64,000 nt of DNA, from positions 1 to 64,000 of the forward strand of contig SVEH01000015.1 in the NCBI GenBank assembly GCA_015057455.1. The letters are read 5' to 3'. The position numbers and the translations under genes are program-made. The DNA comes from Lachnospiraceae bacterium. GTDB taxonomy: Bacteria > Bacillota > Clostridia > Lachnospirales > Lachnospiraceae. Of the stretch, positions 36,312 through 47,388 are shown piece by piece; position 1 is the first letter of the stretch, and each line of letters begins with the position of its first letter. Under the pieces are notes generated by a model. It ran no database searches and was not told where the DNA came from. It saw only the letters and a list, made by a program, of their open reading frames with translations.

Positions 36312-37631
36312 TTATGATCCATTTGTTTCTTCACTATTATCTGGTGCATCTGGTTGCACCGTTCCATCTTCATTTATTGCTACTACAATAGCATATGGTG
36401 TTTGTACTTGGTCAGTTTCATCCACTTTGCCATCATTATTGGTATCTACATAATAGCCATTGGCTGCTAGCGGTGTTATACTTCCATCTCTTTTGTACAT
36501 AATAATTGAATAGTGTGAATAAGCAACGGTTTCAAAAAATATACATCCTTCTTTCTTTGCTTTATCCATTATTATTACATTTTTAAATTTATGCATATTA
36601 GCTGTTGTAACAACTTCTGTCTTATTATTACCATCTGTATCCTTATAAGTTAAACTTGTTTCACCTAATATTGCCACATTAAATTTCTTATCTAAATTTT
36701 CTCCTATTCCATAATTAATTCCATCAAATCTATCAAACCTTAGTTTTTCATTGTCCCATGAATATTTAAGTAATGTAACCGCATTACTTGCATCATTGTT
36801 TCCTATACTGCTTTGAGCAACTTCTGTACCAATATCATAAACAAGTGCAAAATCTCCATCTTTTATATTCTTACCTTCATATTCTTCTGCCGTTGTTTTA
36901 AAACCTTTTTCAGCAAGGTAACTTTTTGATGCAGAATACTTCCATACAATAGTTGCTCCCAAAGTTCTTGGATAAGGTGAATCAACTGTTTTTATTGTAA
37001 TTCTAACTGTTACTCCATCTTCAATAGGTACTGATGAATTAGTTGGCGTAACCGCTAATGTGTAAGGTATACTATTATAAGTCTTTTCATTTGTACCTGT
37101 CTCTCCCTCGGAATCTTCTATTCCTCCTATTGTATCTGTATCTCCTGGATTAATTACTTTAGCTGAATCTCCACTTCCAGTTCCTACTGTAACTGTAGCT
37201 GGCACCTCAATTTCTTCTCCTTGTGCATTCTTAGGTTTTACTATTTCATATGTTATTTCATATGTTATTTTTTGATTACTTTTGTTATATAACAAAGGGT
37301 TCTCATAATCTCTTATGTCAAAATAAAATGATGTATCGGACTTTCCATCCCAACCTTCTATTACATATTGTGCCCTATCATCTTCATTTATAACTTCAGT
37401 ATCATCTTCCTCTTTAGTGACTGTTAATTCACTTAACTTATTACTGCTAAAATAAAAATCACTTGCACTAGAAACTGATTTTGCACTAGATTTCTTCAAA
37501 AACTTAGCTTGAATGAGTAAATAAGGTATGATAATTAACAAAAGAGTCACACATATACCTATGAATATTTTCTTCTGTTTCTGAGTCATATTCAATTTTT
37601 TTATATGGGGTATCCCTAGTGTTAATTTCAT
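36312..37631 (-). CDS. Secreted SipW-type candidate with dockerin-like calcium loop
   Basis: This 439-residue protein has a basic start, one hydrophobic segment (about 19-40, ending LIQAKFLKK) and an extracellular part with beta-rich repeats, including YVIEGWDGKSDTSFYFDIRD and ENPLLYN. Near the end, DTNNDGKVDETDQ has the spacing of one calcium-binding dockerin half. It is one half only, not the usual pair, so cohesin binding is doubtful. The hydrophobic segment with Ala at its end resembles that of TasA-like SipW substrates. It sits 89 bp downstream of the giant protein gene. The function is unknown; a minor subunit or cap of the surface structure is a guess. Confidence 0.6.
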   Translation of the reverse strand: MKLTLGIPHIKKLNMTQKQKKIFIGICVTLLLIIIPYLLIQAKFLKKSSAKSVSSASDFYFSSNKLSELTVTKEEDDTEVINEDDRAQYVIEGWDGKSDTSFYFDIRDYENPLLYNKSNQKITYEITYEIVKPKNAQGEEIEVPATVTVGTGSGDSAKVINPGDTDTIGGIEDSEGETGTNEKTYNSIPYTLAVTPTNSSVPIEDGVTVRITIKTVDSPYPRTLGATIVWKYSASKSYLAEKGFKTTAEEYEGKNIKDGDFALVYDIGTEVAQSSIGNNDASNAVTLLKYSWDNEKLRFDRFDGINYGIGENLDKKFNVAILGETSLTYKDTDGNNKTEVVTTANMHKFKNVIIMDKAKKEGCIFFETVAYSHYSIIMYKRDGSITPLAANGYYVDTNNDGKVDETDQVQTPYAIVVAINEDGTVQPDAPDNSEETNGS

Positions 37632-37720
37632 ACCCTTACCACTCCATTTCTTTTTGAATAGTCTGTTTTATAATGCTTCTATCCTTTTCTTAATTACAGT
37701 GTTTGTTTAATTATAAGTTT

Positions 37721-40700
37721 TTATGGTACTGTTATGTCTGATACATTATATATAACATTGTCAGCACATTCTAAATATCCATCAACATATAATTTGGCTT
37801 CTAACTTATAATTAGTTGTAATTGTATTGCCATTAAATACTATTTTAAATGGTACACCTTCTAAAGTAGTTTCCTCCGTAGTGTCATCTTCTGAAGTATC
37901 ACCCTCTGAGTCATCACCTTCTGTGGATGTATCTTCATCTATAGGAATACTATCCCTATCTATTGGTATTACTTGCTCTGTTCCATTTAATTTATTAGTT
38001 ACATCAACACCATTATAATATAATTTTATACCAGCACTATCTCCATCTGCTACATTCGCCACATATGGTACATACTCATATACACCTGATTCATTTTTTA
38101 CCTTATAATATAGCTGATATTTAACCTTTATATCTGTACTTAAACTATTACGGTCTTTGGCTGTACTATTTAATATCATATTAATGTTTTTCTCAACCTC
38201 TGCTTCATCCATGGCCTTATTATAAGATAAACTTTCATCTGGGTTTGGTTTCATTGTGAATCCATATTCTGCACCAGAAATAATATCAAATGGCTCCGTT
38301 CTTATAGTATGTATTGATTCTTCACCAATTGGATACTTTGGATTAGTTATTCTAAGTAATTCAAAACATATTTTATAAGATCCTGAAGGTGTATTGGAGA
38401 AATCAGCATTTTCAAATTCTAATTGAACATTTAAATCTGTAGTATACTTACCTCCATCGCTCTTTATCTTATCTATCATTGCTGTAGTAAATAAATTATC
38501 TAATTCAAATGGATTATTTGAATCTTTAAAGTAATAAATAGCTGATGTATTCTGTACTCCTGCAAATTCAGCTTCTTCTCCACCTATTCTAACACTTGCA
38601 CCCTTTGGCAATAATGCTCTAGCACCTGCCGCATTCTCAAGATATACCGCAACCTCTAAATATTTACCTTTATTTGCGTAATCTGCTTCTGCAGCATAAG
38701 TCCAGTATGTTGTACTACCTTGATTTTCGATAGTTGCACCTAATGCAACGGTAGAGTTTTTATTTAATATTCTAGCTGTTTTATCCTCTTCATTTTCTGC
38801 TGTTTCATTATTAAAAACACTAGCCACAATATCCTGTCTAAACTTAATATTCATACCTGAATATGTAACTACATTGGTATTACATCTTTGTGTTTCAAAT
38901 AGCATAAATGTTGCTTCTTCATTACTTACATCAGTATTTATCTCTTTTCTCCTAATTCCTGGTTCACAATTTGGCCTTGAAATATCTGTTTTTTCAACCT
39001 TACTACAATCAACATATATAAAGAACTGTTCAACACCACAATTAGCTTTTTTATAAACTTTTGTGTATGCTGGGTCCGTATCTATATGACCATTATTCCA
39101 ACCATACTTAAATGTTCTCCATTCACCTTTTGTAGAAAGTTGATTTTCTTTAGTTATATCACGCTCTTTAAATGGATTACCATCTTCATCCTTAAATGCC
39201 GCTAGTGCAATCTCAGATATACCACCTTCACTAGAAACATGATAATAATATGTCTTACATTGTCCATCTGTAATATCTACAAGAGTTAACTCTGTATTCT
39301 TAGGGATACTCATATTCTCTCCTAATGTAAATACCTTATCTACATATATTTCATCTTTGTAACCCTTTCTTGTACTACCATAAGTATATTCTGAATATAC
39401 TGTAAATGAACTATCTTCTGTAATACTCATATCAAAAGTTGCATTACCTTTCGGTGCTGAATTGTTTAATATATGTCCTATTTCAACTCTGTTATAAGTA
39501 TCTACATTTATTGTTTGGTCAATATAAAATGGTATCTGTACTGTTTTATACAACTGTTTCTTATTAGCATCAATAAAATATTTTACTTCTATAATAGAAT
39601 AGGTATCCGGCATAAGACATGTATTATTAACTTCTTCATTAAGTATACCGGTATCAAATCCTACTTGTTTAAATACAAAGTTGCCATCTAAATCTTTAGA
39701 AACTGTTAATTTACCATCTTCTCCTCGTACAGCTTTATCTTCCTCAATCTTCATAGGAATAATATTAATTTCAATATTATTATTATGATTTAATGTGAAA
39801 TTATCTCTCTTATTACCACCATTAAGTAGTCCTGTTGGATGATATGTACCATATGTATTACGGTCAAGATCATTTGTAATAAGTGATAGATCCTCTAATA
39901 TACTATTTAAAAGACCAATAATTGTACCATCTTCATTACTCCACTTAACCATATTTCTCTCAAGTCCTTCATTAGAATTATCTAAATCAATTCCAGTAGG
40001 TATCAAGTCAATCTCTTTAGTTTGAGCTTTATCCTTAGCTGTAAAAAGATTCTTTCTGTATATTTTTCCCTCACTATGTGTATTCAATTGATTATAGTCT
40101 TTTGCATACATTAAAACTGTATGATAGTTGAAAGTGTCATACTGTTTTCCCATATATCTTGTAGGTTTACTATAACCACTTTCTGTCGAAGCTCCTTTAT
40201 CAACATAAATACAATTCAATAATCCTATCTCGCAAGAACTTTTGTTATGATAATAATGTCCAAAAAACTTACCAAGTCGATTTGGCTGTGATGTTACACA
40301 CTGAATATCCATATTGTTAAGTGTTATATTACTAATACCAGTATTCTCATCTGTGTTTGAATTATAGTCAAGATACCCAACAATACCTCCCGCTGCATGA
40401 TCAGAGCGAATCTTAACATCATTTACTTCTATGTTATATAATAGAGTATCTATCGGTGTATATAATGAATAATAATATCCAATTATACCGCCTGCTAATG
40501 TACTTGGATTAATTCCAGATGATGCAGTTCCAAGACAAGTACCTGTAGTTATTTTAATATCATGGGCTCTCATACCGTCTCTATATGTACCTACTAACAT
40601 TCCTGTAGCATAACCACAACGTACATCTACATTAGATATTTCCACATCATATATCTCTATATGTCTTGCAGTCGAACCTTGTTCAATTCTTCCAATTAAT

Positions 40701-43700
40701 CCACCTGCTGCATTCTCTCCTGTGGATGTAACTGTTGAATCAAAAACATATATATCCTCAACATCTACGTTACCTTGAGTATAACTATTGCCCATAAGCA
40801 TACCTGCCCATGTATTGCACTTAACATTACCTGTTAATGATAAATTTCTAATTATATACTTAGGCTGGTTATTAGCATCTTCCCAGTTTATAGCAGACAT
40901 ATTAGGTATAAACCCTGCAGATTCTATATAATTACTTCCATTTTCACTATTATCAACATTCATAATAATTGTAGTATTTCTACTATTTTTTCTCTTTCCA
41001 TCAAGAGTATTAACTCTATAAGATGTTTTTTCAATTCCTTCTATATTCGCTGCAAATGCTCCTGGTACATAATTCCAAGCAGCTCCAAGAGCTGTATGTT
41101 CTCCGCATGATAAACCTCTAAATTCAAGCTTTATCCTTTCTGCTGCAACCCTATATTCTTTTTGCATATTATATGTACCATCACTTTTAGTCAATCTATA
41201 GGTCATGTTATATTGATTTAATGTTGCATGATCATACTTTGAATTATTATATACACTAGGCATACTATGTGTTTTATTAAAGATTAAAGCCGTGTCCTTA
41301 TAATAATTTGATGCAGTTATAAGTCCATCAGTTCGTCCATCTTCTTCAAAATATTGTAATATAGAAGGATAATTAATACTAGTTCCAGCTCTATCAACTA
41401 AATTTACCTCTCCCCAATCTTTACTACCACTTTTTCCCCATACTTTTTCACTTTTCCATGTACTTGAAGATCCTCTATATGGCCAATAATGAGCCTCACT
41501 TAAACCTTCTCTTCCACTTAGTGCTCCAGATGATATACCTAAACTTAACAAAAACAACTGCTCTTCACTTTTTATATCTACAAAGTAACCTCCTATTACT
41601 TTTGTATCAGAAGAGTTTCCTGTGTTTGTATTCTTACTTATTCTAAGTTTTCCTGCGGCTTCTAAAAACTTTGAATTAATAATATTAACATGATTTGTAT
41701 ATCTAAGTTCCTTTACTGTTTTATCGTTTACATTAGTAAAAGTAAATTGCCTATTTGTCTCTCCACTATTATCTCCATGATATACAATATAAGCTCCTCC
41801 AGTTATTCTACCTACCACAGCATTCATATATGCTCTAGTATTTCTTACAGGAGCATCCCCACTACTCGTTATATTAAAATCAGCAACATTATTAACAAAA
41901 TTATCTGGATCGTCATTACAAGTTCCATCTACTATAGTTAATGAACCAAATTCCATCCTTCCTATATATCCCGCTATGGCAGAGCTATCATTATTATACT
42001 TTATTGTTCCACTTACTTTAACATTATCTATAACACTATCTCCACCTTGTGAAAATGATGCCACTAGTCCTACTGCTGCATTACTGTCATTATTCACATT
42101 TAATGTTGCACCATCTGCTAATTTAATATTCAAATCCCTTACATATATACCATTCGTATAATGGAATAATCCAAACATACTAACTGACCTACCTGTAAGC
42201 TTAGGTAATGTAATAGTGTAAATTTTTTCATTTGCTTTATCCTTACCACTTAGACAACCAGAAAATGGATACGCATTACTTCCTACACCAACATATGAGT
42301 TTATATTCTGTTGTACATTACTAGATAAATTTGGGTCATTAAAATCTATATCATTCCCTAGTACGTAGTAAGCTTTTCTTATGTGAGTCATGTCACCATT
42401 TTTATTGGCACTTCCCCATGTTGATGAATTCTTTTCATCAAATCCTGTGGGTGCATTACCTATAAACCAGGAGTCCTTTGGTGTATTACTTCCTCCACTT
42501 TCTAAACAGTATGATAAAGTAAGGAACTGTTCTGGTTTTGTTAATACATACGGGTCATCCTTTGTTCCTGAACCTTTCGTAATATGACTATATATCATGT
42601 TTACAATAACATTCTTACCTTTATATACATAGTTTTTCTTCTTTAACAATTCCAAATTCACCTTATAGCTATATGTGGCACTATTACTATCCGTATTAAC
42701 TATAATTGGTGTAACATTAGAATCATTAGTATATATATCATCATGTTCTTCATGAGCATCATAATTATACATTGCCGTACCAGATTCAATATTAAAGAAA
42801 AACAAACCATACTTTATACCATCAATTGTCCCAGTTGAAGTTTTATAATTTGTAGATGGTTCATTACTCTCACCATTAGCATCAAATGTATTATTCAACG
42901 CATCATTTAGTTCTATATTAGATAACTTTGTTTGTGTATTTCCTCCTGATTGAAATCCAATTAATGCGTCTCCTTTAACATTTGTAGTACTTAAAATCTT
43001 TACATCATCTATTGTTACTTTTGCATTTCCCGTAATATCTGATATTAATAATGCTGTACCCCTTGTACTACTATTAGTAACATTATGATTTGATTCACTT
43101 TTTAGATTACCTATATCTATATGTGATATATTTAAAGTAGCTCCAGATACTCCTGCATATTCATTATAGTCATTATGAGTTTGTCTAACTGTTGAATATG
43201 GACATATCAAGGCTCCTCCTAATCCATATTGAAAACCATAAAAATAATAGTTTCCCTCTAGGTGTAAGTTCTTTATACTAGTACTATCCCCCCTTACATA
43301 TGTAAACAGACCACCATATCTTCCTGATATACCTCTCCTATTATCTTTAAATCCTTCCCTTAACTTATAGAAATCCAATGGCCATTTTTCTTTATCTGTT
43401 GTTCCAGCTACATTATTTAAGTTATGAATTAAAGTAGCATCCATATGTATCTTAGGTTTTCTACTAGTAACATCTTCTAATGTTAAATCTGTATAAGTTA
43501 CTGGTTTTTTTCCGTCTAATACTTTTATAGCATCTACCGCTGCTCTTGAAATCTGTGGTGGGATAGGTGATGATATTCCCTTCTTTTCTGATAAATATTT
43601 TTTTACATTAAAACCATATATATTGGTTTTATTTAGTAACGCTGGATTATAACTATATCCATAACCTGTTGCTTTACCATTCACCACCTCTGATGGTGCC

Positions 43701-46700
43701 ATTTCCATATCGGCTGCAATAACTACATTTCCTTGCATAATATTCCATACAGCAGCTGTTATTGTATCAATTTCACTATTACTACACCCTTTTCCTGCTA
43801 TACCATTAACTATTTTATCTCCTGCTGACGCATATTCTGAAAAGTATTTTAAAAATATAGGCTTTGATGAATTTGACACATTAGTAATAGCTGAATAAAT
43901 AACTAATTTCTCAGGTGTGTCTAATATAATTGGTGAATCATCTGTACCTTTGCCACTAATATAGCCTCTTGGAATATCCTTTACATTCCAATTACCATTG
44001 TCATCCTTATATACCTGTTTACTTACATTATAAAATAACGCACATCTACCTAACATATTATTATTATATGTTAGTTGACCTTCATATCCATTATATGCAC
44101 TATATATATCTGTAATATCAGAGTAACTTTCCGCTATTTTCGTTCCATCAGAATTAATATTACTTACATTATTAATTGATACTATGCCTCTGTAAGCACT
44201 ATCACCACTTGCTTCTGTATCACATACAATGTCATTTCCATGATTACTATTCATTTTACAGTTTTCAAATTTTATACCTTCAACATTCATAAATCCATTG
44301 TAGAATGCAGCAGCTATACATGACATATATGATGAATTGTTTAAAGTCACATTACTATAAGTAATATTCTTAATATCTACATTACCATGTACCCTACTCC
44401 ATAGTACTCCACACCATTGGTTAGCATTATATGTTATGCCTTGCACCGTTATATTTTCTAACTCAACATCTACCCAAGTCCACTCTCGTCCCATTATTAA
44501 TCCACCATCAAATGTATTCATAGTAATACTCTGTGGAGAGGTATAAGTACTATTTCTTATAGATATCTCATTATATCTGTATGCTGTATAACTATTGCTA
44601 TCACGACCATTCGCTTGATTTACATGTCCTATTGTTGCACCTACATACCCTGTATTACTTGTATAATGCCACTCAAATATTCCACTAAATTTATAATTAT
44701 CTATATTTACCTTAGTTCCCTCATTATTGCTTCCTCTTAATCTACCTATAAGGCCACCAATATATTGTACAATTGTATCATATTCAATATCTATTTTACC
44801 TGTATATTGAATATTATCAAAATTAATTTCAGGACTATACTCTTTATGATATACTTGCCCTAGAATACCACCTATATAACCTTCATTTGATGATCTTTTA
44901 TGCTTAGTAATATTAACTTCACTGGTAATATCTTTAAAGTCACATTGTAACTGATAATTAACATATGAACTATTAGCTACTCTCTCAATAATATATACTA
45001 CACCTGCCGCATCATTAGGTGTGCTTATATTACCTTGCACTGTAAAATTGCTAAATTCCACATCTATTTTATATAAGCTTTCATTATTATCATGAGTTGG
45101 AGTTATACCACTTGTGCCAACATATCCCCACAATGCTATACAAGTTTGATTAGTAACTATAGTTCCCATATCTATAATAGGTTTTCTTGTGCCACCACCT
45201 TCAGCTGCTACATCTTCACCTATAAATTTTCCCGCAAAAGCCCCACCATAATATACATTGTTTAATCTGTATATATTATATGTAGACATATCTACATCAG
45301 CTTTAACTTTAAATGTAGCTTTTCTTAAGTTTGTATAATTAGTTGATGTTCCACCTATACTACCTAAATTGTTTAAACCAAATCTTCCCTCACTACAAAA
45401 TGCTATTGATATTTTAGCAAGATCCGCATCGTCATCTATTATAAATACTCCTTCAGATTCTTCTGTCACGTAATGATCCTCTATATCTTCTAATCCATGA
45501 TACATATTGGCATGTGTTCTATCATGATTTTGTGTCACACCTAAACTACCATTTGATTCGTTATATGAGCCCAATTGTCTTCCTATATCTGGCACTGTAT
45601 ACATTGCTGCGTACTCTGATTTAGGCGCTACAATTTCACAATCAGTTGTATCCTCTTCATTTCTTTTATGCCACTTATTTATTATTGTATTAATTTGTGC
45701 TCCTAATACATAACCTTTATAATTGGCATCATTCTTCTTTGTTATAATTAATTCACTTAATTCAGAAGCATCAATTTTATTCTGTAAAGTAATATATGTT
45801 CCTCTTTGAGCAAATCCAATTACACCTCCAACAGTACTACGATCACAAGTATATTCTCCTCCTACTGTAATACCATTTAAATTAACATATGTATTCTTTC
45901 CTAATGCTGCACCTACTGTTGAAATATGTCCTATAACTCCACCAACTACACCATCAGAATTATATAGGTTTGTATCTGTATCAGCAGCATCATCATTATT
46001 AGAATCTCCCACACCTCTTATCTTAGCCACTACATTACATTGAAATACATTAACTGTTAACTTGCTTGAATTAACATTTCTAATCTTAGCTATAATACCT
46101 GCTGTGTTTTGAGTACCACCTACTATAGATGTTTTATTAAATGTGCTTAAATTCTTTATATTTACATTATTTACATTTACAGCTGTCTCTCCACTATCTC
46201 TCACATATATAAAGTTTATAAGACCTGCAACTCCTGAGTCATTATTACCTCCATTATTATTCTTATATACTATTTTATTCTTTTCATTAGTAATCTCACC
46301 AATTAATGTTACATTTCCAATTTTGGCTCCTGCTCCAACAAAATAAAACAAATTAGTATCTGTCTTTATAGTTATACTTTTAAAATCAATATTTCCCTTA
46401 AATGGATAAGATCTGTTTTGACCAATTCCATAAAATTCTTTTCCACCATATCTTAAAGTTAAATCTAAATTATATGGAGTTTCTACATCTTCTGTTGCCC
46501 CTGCTCCTTCTTCAAATTCTACATCTTCATCATCTTCTGTACTTCCATCCCCCGTACTACCGTCATTTCCTGTACCCATATTTCCTGTACCTGCTCTTTT
46601 TAATGCTTCATCAATTTCAAAATACATTCCCGCACATGTATTTGTTTTAGAGAATTCCTGTACTTTAATCATATCTTCCTCAGATGATATAATATATGGG

Positions 46701-47257
46701 TTTTTTTCATGTCCTGGGTCATATTCTTCATTTTCTTTTTGTTCAGCTGTAAGATTATCCTCTTCAAATTTAGTATTTAATTCTATCTCTACTTCTTTTG
46801 AATTAACAACTGTAGTCATATAAAGACCTACTCCTGCTGATGACATCATAAATATAACCATTGGAATACCAATAATTAATGCTTTTCTACATTTTGGACT
46901 AAGTGACTGTATATTCATAACAAGTTTTTCTACTACAGATGTTACATTATCCTTGATAGTTAAACCTACTAAGCTAATATTTCTTTTTGTATTGTATAAA
47001 ACTTCTGACTTTAAATCAGGATTTTTTAATCTTAATATTAATTCTTCAACTAGTACACCTGCATATTTTAGTGTAATTATTGTATTTTTACACATGCGTT
47101 TAAAGCTGAATTTTTTCAACTCAACTTTAATATCTTTTGCTATATATTTTATATCCTCAAACTTTAACATTCTTCGTTTTATACACTTTAATTTAAAGCT
47201 ACATTGTCTTATATTCTCTTTTGTATTAGATATAATCTGCTTAAAATTAATTTTCAT
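37721..47257 (-). CDS. Giant beta-helix surface protein (about 3178 aa)
   Basis: A basic cytosolic start of some 130 residues is followed by one membrane helix (about 130-155), an acidic linker and then over 2,900 extracellular residues. At least five modules begin with a similar line (IISSEEDMIKVQEF near 190, FIIDDDADLAKIS near 605, IILDTPEKLVIYS near 1105, VLTKPEQFLTLS near 1560, FVDIKSEEQLFLLS near 1895). Each is followed by Asn/Gly-rich right-handed beta-helix repeats with GLUG-like GGVIGHI, AGIIAKI or GGLIGRL words. The last 700 residues are beta-sandwich-like, with an acidic DTSEDDT stretch near the end. I prefer ATG 47257 (AAAGGA nine bases before) to the GTG at 47275. There is no wall anchor motif. 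It is an adhesin or the backbone of a surface structure. Confidence 0.85.
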   Translation of the reverse strand: MKINFKQIISNTKENIRQCSFKLKCIKRRMLKFEDIKYIAKDIKVELKKFSFKRMCKNTIITLKYAGVLVEELILRLKNPDLKSEVLYNTKRNISLVGLTIKDNVTSVVEKLVMNIQSLSPKCRKALIIGIPMVIFMMSSAGVGLYMTTVVNSKEVEIELNTKFEEDNLTAEQKENEEYDPGHEKNPYIISSEEDMIKVQEFSKTNTCAGMYFEIDEALKRAGTGNMGTGNDGSTGDGSTEDDEDVEFEEGAGATEDVETPYNLDLTLRYGGKEFYGIGQNRSYPFKGNIDFKSITIKTDTNLFYFVGAGAKIGNVTLIGEITNEKNKIVYKNNNGGNNDSGVAGLINFIYVRDSGETAVNVNNVNIKNLSTFNKTSIVGGTQNTAGIIAKIRNVNSSKLTVNVFQCNVVAKIRGVGDSNNDDAADTDTNLYNSDGVVGGVIGHISTVGAALGKNTYVNLNGITVGGEYTCDRSTVGGVIGFAQRGTYITLQNKIDASELSELIITKKNDANYKGYVLGAQINTIINKWHKRNEEDTTDCEIVAPKSEYAAMYTVPDIGRQLGSYNESNGSLGVTQNHDRTHANMYHGLEDIEDHYVTEESEGVFIIDDDADLAKISIAFCSEGRFGLNNLGSIGGTSTNYTNLRKATFKVKADVDMSTYNIYRLNNVYYGGAFAGKFIGEDVAAEGGGTRKPIIDMGTIVTNQTCIALWGYVGTSGITPTHDNNESLYKIDVEFSNFTVQGNISTPNDAAGVVYIIERVANSSYVNYQLQCDFKDITSEVNITKHKRSSNEGYIGGILGQVYHKEYSPEINFDNIQYTGKIDIEYDTIVQYIGGLIGRLRGSNNEGTKVNIDNYKFSGIFEWHYTSNTGYVGATIGHVNQANGRDSNSYTAYRYNEISIRNSTYTSPQSITMNTFDGGLIMGREWTWVDVELENITVQGITYNANQWCGVLWSRVHGNVDIKNITYSNVTLNNSSYMSCIAAAFYNGFMNVEGIKFENCKMNSNHGNDIVCDTEASGDSAYRGIVSINNVSNINSDGTKIAESYSDITDIYSAYNGYEGQLTYNNNMLGRCALFYNVSKQVYKDDNGNWNVKDIPRGYISGKGTDDSPIILDTPEKLVIYSAITNVSNSSKPIFLKYFSEYASAGDKIVNGIAGKGCSNSEIDTITAAVWNIMQGNVVIAADMEMAPSEVVNGKATGYGYSYNPALLNKTNIYGFNVKKYLSEKKGISSPIPPQISRAAVDAIKVLDGKKPVTYTDLTLEDVTSRKPKIHMDATLIHNLNNVAGTTDKEKWPLDFYKLREGFKDNRRGISGRYGGLFTYVRGDSTSIKNLHLEGNYYFYGFQYGLGGALICPYSTVRQTHNDYNEYAGVSGATLNISHIDIGNLKSESNHNVTNSSTRGTALLISDITGNAKVTIDDVKILSTTNVKGDALIGFQSGGNTQTKLSNIELNDALNNTFDANGESNEPSTNYKTSTGTIDGIKYGLFFFNIESGTAMYNYDAHEEHDDIYTNDSNVTPIIVNTDSNSATYSYKVNLELLKKKNYVYKGKNVIVNMIYSHITKGSGTKDDPYVLTKPEQFLTLSYCLESGGSNTPKDSWFIGNAPTGFDEKNSSTWGSANKNGDMTHIRKAYYVLGNDIDFNDPNLSSNVQQNINSYVGVGSNAYPFSGCLSGKDKANEKIYTITLPKLTGRSVSMFGLFHYTNGIYVRDLNIKLADGATLNVNNDSNAAVGLVASFSQGGDSVIDNVKVSGTIKYNNDSSAIAGYIGRMEFGSLTIVDGTCNDDPDNFVNNVADFNITSSGDAPVRNTRAYMNAVVGRITGGAYIVYHGDNSGETNRQFTFTNVNDKTVKELRYTNHVNIINSKFLEAAGKLRISKNTNTGNSSDTKVIGGYFVDIKSEEQLFLLSLGISSGALSGREGLSEAHYWPYRGSSSTWKSEKVWGKSGSKDWGEVNLVDRAGTSINYPSILQYFEEDGRTDGLITASNYYKDTALIFNKTHSMPSVYNNSKYDHATLNQYNMTYRLTKSDGTYNMQKEYRVAAERIKLEFRGLSCGEHTALGAAWNYVPGAFAANIEGIEKTSYRVNTLDGKRKNSRNTTIIMNVDNSENGSNYIESAGFIPNMSAINWEDANNQPKYIIRNLSLTGNVKCNTWAGMLMGNSYTQGNVDVEDIYVFDSTVTSTGENAAGGLIGRIEQGSTARHIEIYDVEISNVDVRCGYATGMLVGTYRDGMRAHDIKITTGTCLGTASSGINPSTLAGGIIGYYYSLYTPIDTLLYNIEVNDVKIRSDHAAGGIVGYLDYNSNTDENTGISNITLNNMDIQCVTSQPNRLGKFFGHYYHNKSSCEIGLLNCIYVDKGASTESGYSKPTRYMGKQYDTFNYHTVLMYAKDYNQLNTHSEGKIYRKNLFTAKDKAQTKEIDLIPTGIDLDNSNEGLERNMVKWSNEDGTIIGLLNSILEDLSLITNDLDRNTYGTYHPTGLLNGGNKRDNFTLNHNNNIEINIIPMKIEEDKAVRGEDGKLTVSKDLDGNFVFKQVGFDTGILNEEVNNTCLMPDTYSIIEVKYFIDANKKQLYKTVQIPFYIDQTINVDTYNRVEIGHILNNSAPKGNATFDMSITEDSSFTVYSEYTYGSTRKGYKDEIYVDKVFTLGENMSIPKNTELTLVDITDGQCKTYYYHVSSEGGISEIALAAFKDEDGNPFKERDITKENQLSTKGEWRTFKYGWNNGHIDTDPAYTKVYKKANCGVEQFFIYVDCSKVEKTDISRPNCEPGIRRKEINTDVSNEEATFMLFETQRCNTNVVTYSGMNIKFRQDIVASVFNNETAENEEDKTARILNKNSTVALGATIENQGSTTYWTYAAEADYANKGKYLEVAVYLENAAGARALLPKGASVRIGGEEAEFAGVQNTSAIYYFKDSNNPFELDNLFTTAMIDKIKSDGGKYTTDLNVQLEFENADFSNTPSGSYKICFELLRITNPKYPIGEESIHTIRTEPFDIISGAEYGFTMKPNPDESLSYNKAMDEAEVEKNINMILNSTAKDRNSLSTDIKVKYQLYYKVKNESGVYEYVPYVANVADGDSAGIKLYYNGVDVTNKLNGTEQVIPIDRDSIPIDEDTSTEGDDSEGDTSEDDTTEETTLEGVPFKIVFNGNTITTNYKLEAKLYVDGYLECADNVIYNVSDITVP

Positions 47258-47388
47258 ATAACCTAGTCCTTTCACTTATCCAAACTGTTTCCCTATTATA
47301 AAGTCTGCCCCATTGGTTCTTATAAATTCTTATTAGTTGAATTCTGTGTTAAAATCTCATTTAATTAATCCCCACTTGGTAGATTCTC

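Noticed and set aside
36312-37631. Cellulosome component
   Set aside because: There is only one calcium loop, no second dockerin segment, no glycosidase domain and no cohesin gene in the window.
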